A stretch of DNA of 31,344 bases from Pseudomonadota bacterium (GTDB lineage: Bacteria > Pseudomonadota > Alphaproteobacteria > Rhizobiales > Xanthobacteraceae). Shown here in pieces: positions 25,409 to 31,344 of this stretch. A model generated the notes under the pieces. The model searched no databases and had not been told where the DNA came from. It saw only the letters and a program-made list of their open reading frames with translations. The stretch is taken from contig JAEYAU010000043.1 in NCBI GenBank assembly GCA_023404705.1, forward strand, positions 1 to 31,344, in the 5' to 3' direction. A program made the translations under genes and the position numbers. Every line of letters starts with the position of its first letter. The stretch's first letter is position 1.

Positions 25409-25834
25409 ATGCCTCGGATTCTCGTCGTGGATGATGACAAAGCTGTCCGTTCTGCCATTCAGATGTTGCTCGAGCACGAAGGCTACCAGGTCGTCGTCGC
25501 CGATGACGGGAAGAGCGGAATCGAGGCCATCGAGACCAGCAGCTTCGATCTGGTGATCGTCGACATCTTCATGCCGGGCATGGATGGGCTCGAGACGATC
25601 CGGGAATTCCACCAGCGCGATCCGAAAGTGCCGGTCATCGCCATGTCCGGCTTCATGTTCCGCGACACCGGCTCGCCGGCGCCCGACTTCCTCAGCATGG
25701 CGACCAAGCTCGGCGCGGCCCGCAGCCTGCACAAGCCTTTCCGCCCGCAAGAGCTCCTCAAGGCCGTGGAGGCCTCGATCTCCGGCGAGGATGAAGTCGC
25801 CGAAACGCCGCGCGCCTCCGGCACGCATTCCTGA
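25409..25834 (+). CDS. Single-domain response regulator (CheY-like)
   Basis: A 141-residue receiver domain with no output domain. The acidic pair is D8/D9 (VVDDD), the phospho-acceptor D52 in VIVDIFMPGMDG, the switch Ser S81 in VIAMSG and the conserved Lys K110 in LHKPF. A short tail of about 20 polar residues follows. Such proteins pass phosphoryl groups to other partners or act by binding. ATG 25409 follows AAGGA by six nt. No kinase gene is adjacent; the HWE kinase at 7947-10172 is the only one in the window and a pairing is speculative. Confidence 0.93.
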   Translation: MPRILVVDDDKAVRSAIQMLLEHEGYQVVVADDGKSGIEAIETSSFDLVIVDIFMPGMDGLETIREFHQRDPKVPVIAMSGFMFRDTGSPAPDFLSMATKLGAARSLHKPFRPQELLKAVEASISGEDEVAETPRASGTHS

Positions 25835-25913
25835 CTGATTTTCTGCCGCTGACGCATCATGCCGACGGACGCGCCCGCACGCGTCCGTCATAATCGCGTG
25901 CGATTCACGCGGG

Positions 25914-27251
25914 ATGCCGACGATGGAGCGACCCGATACCGTCACGGCCGTGCGGGGCACCATCGTGACGTGCCGCGACGATCCGTTTCTGACCGACCCC
26001 GCGCAGGCGCTGGCGGTCGAGACCGACGGCATTGTCGTCTGCCGCGACGGGCTGATCGAAGCCGTCGGCCCCGCCGCGCAGCTGGCCCCCGGGCTGCCTC
26101 CGGAAGCCATTACGTCCTATCCGGGCTGCCTGATCGTTCCGGGCTTCGTCGACACCCACGTGCACTATGCGCAGGCCGGCATGATCGCGGCGCCGGGCCG
26201 CCAGCTGCTCGACTGGCTCGAGCACTACACCTATCGGGCCGAGCAGGCCTTCGCGGACGCCGGGCACGCGGGCCGCATGGCCGAGGCCTTCTGCGACGAG
26301 CTGCTGCGCAACGGCACCACCACCGCCCTCACCTTCTGCACCGTGCATCCGCAATCTGTTGACGCCCTGTTCGAGGCTGCGGCGCGACGCAACATGCGGC
26401 TGATCGCCGGCAAGGTGCTGATGGACCGCAACGCGCCGGACGCCCTGCGCGACGATGCGCAGCGCGGCTACGACGAGTCGAAGGCGCTGATCTCGCGCTG
26501 GCACGGCAACGGCCGCGCGCTCTATGCGGTGACGCCGCGCTTCGCCGGCTCCTGCACGGAGGCGCAGCTCGATGCGGCCGGCAGCCTGTGGCGCGAGCAT
26601 CCCGGCGTGCTGATGCAGACGCATATCGCGGAGAACCGCGACGAGGTCGCGTGGATCGCCAGGCTGTTTCCCGAGCGCACCGACTATCTCGACGTCTACG
26701 CGCATCACGGGCTGATCGGCCGCCGCGCCGTGCTGGCGCACGGGATTCATCTCGACGAGAGCGAATTCTGCCGCTGCCACGAGAGCGGCACCGCGCTGGC
26801 GCACTGCCCGACCTCGAACCTGTTCCTCGGCTCCGGCCTGTTCCGCATCGCGGCCGCCAAGGACCGGGCGCGGCCCGTGCATGTCGGGCTCGGCACCGAT
26901 GTGGGCGCCGGCACCAGCTTCTCCCTGCTCGCCACCATGGGCGAAGCCTACAAGGTGGCGCAGCTGCAGGGGCATGCGCTCGAGGCCGTGCAGGCCTTCT
27001 TCCTGGCGACCCTGGGCGGCGCTCGCGCGCTCGACCTCGAGGACCGCATCGGCGCGATCGCGGTCGGCCACGAGGCCGACCTCGCCGTGCTCGATCCGCG
27101 CGCGACGCCGCTCCTCGCGCTGCGCAATGCCCGGGCGGAGTCGGTCGCCGAGACGCTGTTCGTGCTGATGACGCTGGGGGACGACCGCGCGGTGCGGGCG
27201 ACTTACGTCGCCGGGCGGCTCGCGCATGCGCGGCCGGCGGCCGCGGCATGA
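25914..27251 (+). CDS. guaD: Guanine deaminase
   Basis: Zinc enzyme of the amidohydrolase superfamily that converts guanine to xanthine and ammonia in purine breakdown; cytoplasmic. The 445-residue length is normal. Metal and catalytic residues are H82 and H84 in PGFVDTHVHYAQ, H237 and E240 in QTHIAENRDE, H276 in LAHGIHLD and D329 in GLGTDVGAGTSFS, all in family order. The SFSLLATMGEAYKVAQL region is typical of GuaD as against other amidohydrolases. ATG 25914 and ATG 25923 are both possible starts. No xanthine dehydrogenase or uric acid pathway gene is in the window. Confidence 0.93.
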   Translation: MPTMERPDTVTAVRGTIVTCRDDPFLTDPAQALAVETDGIVVCRDGLIEAVGPAAQLAPGLPPEAITSYPGCLIVPGFVDTHVHYAQAGMIAAPGRQLLDWLEHYTYRAEQAFADAGHAGRMAEAFCDELLRNGTTTALTFCTVHPQSVDALFEAAARRNMRLIAGKVLMDRNAPDALRDDAQRGYDESKALISRWHGNGRALYAVTPRFAGSCTEAQLDAAGSLWREHPGVLMQTHIAENRDEVAWIARLFPERTDYLDVYAHHGLIGRRAVLAHGIHLDESEFCRCHESGTALAHCPTSNLFLGSGLFRIAAAKDRARPVHVGLGTDVGAGTSFSLLATMGEAYKVAQLQGHALEAVQAFFLATLGGARALDLEDRIGAIAVGHEADLAVLDPRATPLLALRNARAESVAETLFVLMTLGDDRAVRATYVAGRLAHARPAAAA

Positions 27252-27281
27252 CGGGATCCGCAGACGCACCGCCGCGCTCTT

Positions 27282-27289
27282 GCTATAAT
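27282..27289 (+). promoter_or_regulatory. Extended -10 promoter of the small membrane protein
   Basis: TGCTATAAT (27281-27289) is a full extended -10 element (TG-N-TATAAT). Transcription would start near 27296 and give a leader of about 17 nt to the GTG at 27313. No good -35 is seen, as is common for extended -10 promoters. Confidence 0.55.
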
Positions 27290-27312
27290 GTGTCCGTTGA
27301 CCGGGATCCGAC

Positions 27313-27612
27313 GTGACCACAAGCAACCAGACCCAGCACGAAACCGGGCGCATCCTTCCCTTCGCACCGCGCCGCAAGGCCGCGTCCGAAGCGACGCCCG
27401 TCGAGGACGTCGCGAAATACGCGCGCAAAGGTGACGACGACTATCGCCTGCGCATGACCAACAATGCGCTCGCCTTCGTGGTGTTGGTTCTGCTCGTGCT
27501 CGGCGGCGTCTGGCTGGTCGGCCGCATCGCCGAACATCGCAAGGTCCAGGATTGCGTGCTGTCGGGGCGCCAGGGCTGCACGCATGTGGACGTGCCGGTG
27601 CGGCAGCCGTAG
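27313..27612 (+). CDS. Small single-span membrane protein, function unknown
   Basis: A 99-residue protein with a polar N-terminal half (Lys/Arg/Asp/Glu rich, about 1-48), one strong membrane helix (about 51-71, LAFVVLVLLVLGGVWLVG) and a short tail with two Cys (C82 and C89 in DCVLSGRQGCTHV) that would face the periplasm if the charged N-terminus stays inside, and could form a disulfide. GTG 27313 is preceded by GGGA. It has its own promoter with an extended -10 element and a terminator downstream, so it is probably a single-gene transcript. I do not recognise a family. Confidence 0.75.
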   Translation: MTTSNQTQHETGRILPFAPRRKAASEATPVEDVAKYARKGDDDYRLRMTNNALAFVVLVLLVLGGVWLVGRIAEHRKVQDCVLSGRQGCTHVDVPVRQP

Positions 27613-27643
27613 CGCCGGAGCTTCCGGGTTCCAGACAAAAGCA

Positions 27644-27669
27644 AAGAGCCCGCCTTGCGGCGGGCTCTT
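27644..27669. terminator. Bidirectional Rho-independent terminator
   Basis: A perfect 11-bp stem (27644-27654 with 27659-27669) and a TTGC loop between convergent genes. The plus strand continues into CATGTTTTG; the minus strand continues into TGCTTTTG, so it can serve both genes. Confidence 0.85.
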
Positions 27670-27685
27670 CATGTTTTGATTCAAC

Positions 27686-29176
27686 TCAGCGGAAGAAGCG
27701 ACGGGGACCGATGGCGGATTCGTGCATCGGGCGACCGAAGGGACGCGCGGCGCCGGGACGCGCGAAGCCAGGACGCTCGAAGCCGGGTCGCGGCCCCACG
27801 AGCCCCTGCGGGCCGAGGTCGCGGCGCGGACCGTCGAAGCCGGGCCGCGGCGTCACCATGTTCACCTCACAGCGGTAGCTGTTCGGGCCGAACTGGATCC
27901 GCGTCGTGCGCGGCGGACAGGCGCAAGTGACACCCGCGGCCTTGCCGCCGATGCAGACAAGCTTCGGCTCAGGCGCGACCGGCGCAACCTTGATACCGGG
28001 CACGCGGGTGTCGTGGGTCGGGCGTGGCTTGCCGGTGCCGAAGCCGCCGACAGGGTCCAGCTTGGGGTTACGCTGGACGGTCGGCGGGTACGATGGCGTG
28101 TCCGGGTTGTGGGTGTTCGGCACGTCGGCGAAGCCGCCGCTCTTGCAGGCGAGCGTGAGTTCCTTCCAGCCCGTGGACTGGCCGATCGGATTGGTCATGT
28201 CCTCGGCCATGGCCTGCACGGTGCTGGTCTTGGTGACCTCGACCCACCGGGTGTACTCGGCCTCATACTGGCCGGGTCCGGCGTGAGCCGCCCAGGCTTC
28301 GATGAAGTCCGAAGTCGTCGGGCCGTCGCCGATCTTGGTCCAGAGCTTGAACTTCACGGGGCCGGCCTTGTTCGTGGTCAGCGTCACGTGAAGCTTGCCC
28401 TTTTTGCATTCGGTCGTGGGGTTGGGCTTCGAGATCGCACTCGTCGGGATCGTCTCGAGGTCGATCGCGCCCACCTTCAGCACCTGCGGCTGCTCGGCGG
28501 TGGTGTCGCCCACAACCTGCTCCCGCTGGAACGGCTTGCACACCACGCTCACCAGGAAGGTGCGCGTCAGGGCGTGATCCGCATCGCCGATCCATTGCTT
28601 CGCCTCACCGTCGCCGCTGCCGGAGTAATTCGGCGCCGACCAGGTGATGAAGGTATCGGCCGCAAAGGTCGCCGGCATCAGGTAGTCGAAGCTGTGCTGC
28701 TGCAGGCCTCCGTGCGTGAGGTGAGCATTGCAACGGCGGACGATCTCGTCACCCGGATGTACGCTCGCGATCCCATCCTGATCCGAAACCGGGATCTGGC
28801 TGGTCGGGAACGTGACAACCATCTGGTTCTCGTAATCGCGCGTGTAGGGCGCACGGCTCCACAGCAGCGGCTTGCCGCCGCAGTCGGCCCCACCGCACTG
28901 ACCCAGGATGATGCCGACGGTCCGGACCATCCCACTGGCACGCGTTTGCACATTCACGTGCGCGCCGAACGATACGTTGCCGGGCTCGATCTTGTTCCAG
29001 CGGTTGTTGTCGGTCGACACCACGTTGATGACCTGGTTGTTGACGTTCTGGGTCGTGAAGTCGAAGAAGCGAATTCGAGCAGCCTCGTCGGCGCGCGCGG
29101 CGCCGGCGAGGACAAGGGTGAAAGCCGTACAGGCCAGAGCGGCCCGCATGGCCCGGGTCAGGGCATTCCGAGACAT
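27686..29176 (-). CDS. Secreted protein of unknown function with a Pro/Gly/Arg-rich tail
   Basis: A 496-residue exported protein. The signal peptide is about residues 1-29 (AMRAALACTAFTLVLAGAARA). The mature part has a beta-rich look, with spaced Cys (in GQCGGADCGG, RRCNAH, VVCKPF, TECKKG, LACKSG, LVCIGG, TCACPP and YRCEV) that suggest several disulfides. From about residue 445 the tail is built of repeated RPGF/RPGA/RPFG units, basic and flexible. No enzyme motif was recognised. ATG 29176 follows AGGAGG; the frame runs 32 codons further but without signal-peptide logic. It is divergent from the first AraC-family gene, which may control it. Confidence 0.8.
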   Translation of the reverse strand: MSRNALTRAMRAALACTAFTLVLAGAARADEAARIRFFDFTTQNVNNQVINVVSTDNNRWNKIEPGNVSFGAHVNVQTRASGMVRTVGIILGQCGGADCGGKPLLWSRAPYTRDYENQMVVTFPTSQIPVSDQDGIASVHPGDEIVRRCNAHLTHGGLQQHSFDYLMPATFAADTFITWSAPNYSGSGDGEAKQWIGDADHALTRTFLVSVVCKPFQREQVVGDTTAEQPQVLKVGAIDLETIPTSAISKPNPTTECKKGKLHVTLTTNKAGPVKFKLWTKIGDGPTTSDFIEAWAAHAGPGQYEAEYTRWVEVTKTSTVQAMAEDMTNPIGQSTGWKELTLACKSGGFADVPNTHNPDTPSYPPTVQRNPKLDPVGGFGTGKPRPTHDTRVPGIKVAPVAPEPKLVCIGGKAAGVTCACPPRTTRIQFGPNSYRCEVNMVTPRPGFDGPRRDLGPQGLVGPRPGFERPGFARPGAARPFGRPMHESAIGPRRFFR

Positions 29177-29397
29177 GACGTCCTCCTGTTGCATGAGCCG
29201 CGGGGTTCGGGCGGCTTCATGCGTCAGGCGCAGCGAGACACGGCGGCGTTCACGCGGAAAATCGAATCTCAACGTAAATTCAGTCGTTTAGCTCCGGAGC
29301 GCACGACGCCGTGCGCGCTCGGACAAATCCGCGATGAACCAACCGCGGTGTGGCGCGACCAATCCAAGCAGCATTCCGGCGGCCGCGAGGAAGGATC

Positions 29398-30363
29398 ATG
29401 CGTCAGGGGACGAGCGACTTCGGGCGATTGGTGAGCCACGCGCCACGAGTCGATCCGGTGGGCACGGGCCGGCAAGGCTTCATGCGCCAGAACATGGAGC
29501 TCGACTTCGCGAGTCACGCGCCGGCCGGACGCGAGTTCTCGGTCGTGGCGAAGAATTTCGGACTGGTGCGCGTGGCACGCGTCGATGGCGGGCGGTCGAC
29601 GTTCACGCGCGCCCGACGACACCTCGCCGACAACCGCGACCTGATCTCCCTGGTGCTCAGCAACGGCGCGCAGTTCAGGCTCGAAGGAACGGCCCGCGCG
29701 CAGCGCTACGGCCAATATGGCGCAGCCGTGCTCGAGAGCCGACGCGAGAGCGAGCTGCAATGCGTCGAAGAGGGTCTCGCCTGGACCATCATCATGGATC
29801 GCGCGCCGCTGGAGCCCTACCTGGCGCGGCCGCACGCGGTGCAATGCTGCATCGCGCCGAGCCCGGCCTTGCAGTTGCTCGACGGCTATCTCGCGACGCT
29901 GTTCGGGCTCAATCAGCAGTTCGATCGGACGCTGGCAAGCCAGCACATCCGCGACCTTGCGCTCAGCGCGATCGGTGTGACGGCCGACGCGAAGAGCATG
30001 GTGCGCAAGCGCGGCGTCGCAGCCGCGCGGCTCGAAGTCGTGCTCGACCGGTTGTCGCGCGACGCCACCGAACCGGGACTCGATCCGGCACGCTTCGCCG
30101 AGCGCATGGGAATGTCGGTCCGCTATCTGCACCGGCTGCTGGAGCCGACCGGACGCTCGTTCTCGGAGCATCTGCTCGCGAGCCGGCTCGCTTGCGCAGC
30201 CGAGATGCTGCGTGATCCGGCATTGTCGCAGATGCGGATCGGCGCGATTGCCGAGAAGTCGGGCTTCGCCGACCTCTCGCATTTCAGCCGCAGCTTCCGA
30301 AAGACCTATGGCGACACCCCGTATGGCTGGCGCGTGCGCACAGCCCGGGATGCCATGCGTTGA
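29398..30363 (+). CDS. AraC-family transcriptional regulator (first of a tandem pair)
   Basis: A 321-residue regulator with an N-terminal ligand or dimerisation domain of the AraC-binding-like type (about 25-190) and a C-terminal AraC double helix-turn-helix (about 215-315). The first helix pair is in DPARFAERMGMSVRYLHRLLEP and the second in IGAIAEKSGFADLSHFSRSFRKTYG, followed by the family end DTPYGWR. ATG 29398 follows GAGGAAGG. It is divergent from the secreted protein gene and followed after 43 nt by a close paralogue. The inducer is unknown. Confidence 0.92.
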   Translation: MRQGTSDFGRLVSHAPRVDPVGTGRQGFMRQNMELDFASHAPAGREFSVVAKNFGLVRVARVDGGRSTFTRARRHLADNRDLISLVLSNGAQFRLEGTARAQRYGQYGAAVLESRRESELQCVEEGLAWTIIMDRAPLEPYLARPHAVQCCIAPSPALQLLDGYLATLFGLNQQFDRTLASQHIRDLALSAIGVTADAKSMVRKRGVAAARLEVVLDRLSRDATEPGLDPARFAERMGMSVRYLHRLLEPTGRSFSEHLLASRLACAAEMLRDPALSQMRIGAIAEKSGFADLSHFSRSFRKTYGDTPYGWRVRTARDAMR

Positions 30364-30406
30364 TCGGCAAAAAGCGCGGCGGGGACGCGCAAGACAAGGA
30401 TCCAAA

Positions 30407-31330
30407 ATGGCATCACATCAACCTGTCGAGCAGCGATCGATCGATCAGCGCTTGGGCCTGGCGCGAGGCTTCGACTTCGTGCGCCACGCGGGCGACCGGC
30501 CTTTCGCGGTCGCGGCGCGAGAGTTCGGCCCAGTGCGCGTCGCGCGCGTGAACGGTACGGCATCGAGCATGACCCGCGGGCGGCGCCACTTCGTGGACGG
30601 ACGCGACATGCTCGCGGTCGTCATCAGCGGCGGCGGACAATTCCGGGTCGATGGCGTCGAGGGCCTGGACCGCTTCGATGCGGGCGGCGCCGCGGTGCTC
30701 GAGAGCGACCGCGAGTTCACGCTGCAGGCGCTCGGCGACATGACGACCTGGTCGATCTGCATCGAGCGCGAGCCGATCGCGCCCCTGCTCGCGAGCGTCG
30801 ACGGATCCGTGCAGCGCTGCATCGCGGAGAGCCCGGCCCTGCATCTGCTCGGCGGCTATATGTCGGCCTTGTTCGCGACGACGCAGCCCTGCGACGAGGC
30901 ACTGGTGAGCCAGCAGGTTTGCGATCTTGTGCTGAGCGCGCTCGGCGTCACCGGCGACGTGCAGGCACTGGTGCACGAGCGCGGCATCACGGCGGCACGG
31001 CTGGACGTGCTGCTCGACCGCCTGTCACGGGACGCGACCGAGCCCGGTCTCGATCCGGCGCGCCTCGCCGAGCGCATGGGCATCTCGGTGCGCTACCTGC
31101 ACCGCTTGCTGGAGCCGACCGGGCGCTCGTTCTCGGAGCATCTGCTCGCGGCGCGCCTGCAGCGGGCCGCGGCACTGCTGCGCGATCCGGCCTGCGCGAC
31201 GCTGCGCATCGGCGAGATCGCCAGGCGCGCGGGCTTCGCCGACTTCTCGCATTTCAGCCGCAGCTTCCGCCGCCACTTCGGCGACACGCCTTATGGCTGG
31301 CGCGTGAGAACGGCGCGGCGCGAGATGTGA
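30407..31330 (+). CDS. AraC-family transcriptional regulator (second of a tandem pair)
   Basis: A 307-residue paralogue of the preceding regulator with the same layout: N-terminal sensing domain (about 10-175) and C-terminal AraC HTH region (about 200-300). The last 102 aligned residues differ from its neighbour at 19 positions by my count; the N-terminal halves are less alike, which suggests related DNA sites but different ligands or partners. ATG 30407 is preceded by AAGGA; the frame is open above it but there it overlaps the first gene. It follows the first copy by 43 nt and is probably co-transcribed. Confidence 0.92.
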   Translation: MASHQPVEQRSIDQRLGLARGFDFVRHAGDRPFAVAAREFGPVRVARVNGTASSMTRGRRHFVDGRDMLAVVISGGGQFRVDGVEGLDRFDAGGAAVLESDREFTLQALGDMTTWSICIEREPIAPLLASVDGSVQRCIAESPALHLLGGYMSALFATTQPCDEALVSQQVCDLVLSALGVTGDVQALVHERGITAARLDVLLDRLSRDATEPGLDPARLAERMGISVRYLHRLLEPTGRSFSEHLLAARLQRAAALLRDPACATLRIGEIARRAGFADFSHFSRSFRRHFGDTPYGWRVRTARREM

Positions 31331-31344
31331 TGCGGTGTCATGGG

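Noticed and set aside
27722..29434. Plus-strand frame of 570 codons
   Set aside because: Antisense to the secreted protein gene, which has a signal peptide and a strong ribosome site.

Overview
The window is GC-rich DNA whose gene content, codon use and intergenic palindromes suggest an alphaproteobacterium of the Hyphomicrobiales (Bradyrhizobium/Rhodopseudomonas relatives). This placement is an inference from the coxMNOP-like oxidase operon, a FixK/FNR-type box, an HWE-family histidine kinase and mosaic palindromic repeats; no rRNA or marker gene confirms it. I see no tRNA, rRNA, CRISPR array, transposase, integrase or prophage gene.

Layout. (1) 1-4898 (+): an alternative cytochrome c oxidase operon, running from a subunit II fused to a cytochrome c domain, through subunit I, subunit III and a small membrane protein, to a CtaG-type assembly factor and a membrane-anchored cytochrome c. 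Every junction overlaps (GTGA, GTGA, ATGA, ATGA, then 20 nt), so translation is probably coupled. (2) 4918-7710 (-): a SnoaL-like protein, then catalase-peroxidase katG with its own terminator and a candidate promoter. (3) 7947-11834 (-): a multi-PAS/GAF HWE histidine kinase and a PlsB-type acyltransferase. (4) 11835-12594: 760 bases without a convincing gene, holding a composite palindrome, a cluster of hairpins with a shared loop motif, and a FixK/FNR box placed correctly for activation of the next gene. (5) 12595-14403 (+): a CBS-BON protein and an AI-2E family permease. (6) 14553-18861: a membrane-fused spermidine synthase-like protein (-) divergent from a Tat-exported FAD oxidoreductase resembling spermidine dehydrogenase (+). 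(7) 18880-22021 (-): an ABC importer (binding protein, ATPase, permease) ending in a Rid-family protein with a His-rich loop. (8) 22199-23070 (-): a PCu(A)C copper chaperone and a DUF2946-like protein. (9) 23096-24835 (-): an unusual fusion of a DedA/VTT-like membrane domain to an ATP-grasp-like domain. (10) 24836-31330: a low-GC gap, a single-domain response regulator, guanine deaminase, a small membrane protein, a secreted protein of unknown function, and two tandem AraC-family paralogues.

Functional themes are respiration and copper (oxidase operon, PCu(A)C, DUF2946), oxidative and low-oxygen stress (katG, FixK-type promoter on the CBS-BON gene), and nitrogen compound turnover (guanine deaminase, polyamine-type enzymes, Rid protein with an ABC importer). 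The items most worth a second look are the VTT/ATP-grasp fusion, the hairpin cluster at 12049-12196, the oxidase subunit I that lacks the canonical D- and K-channel entry residues, and the divergent polyamine synthase-like/dehydrogenase-like pair.
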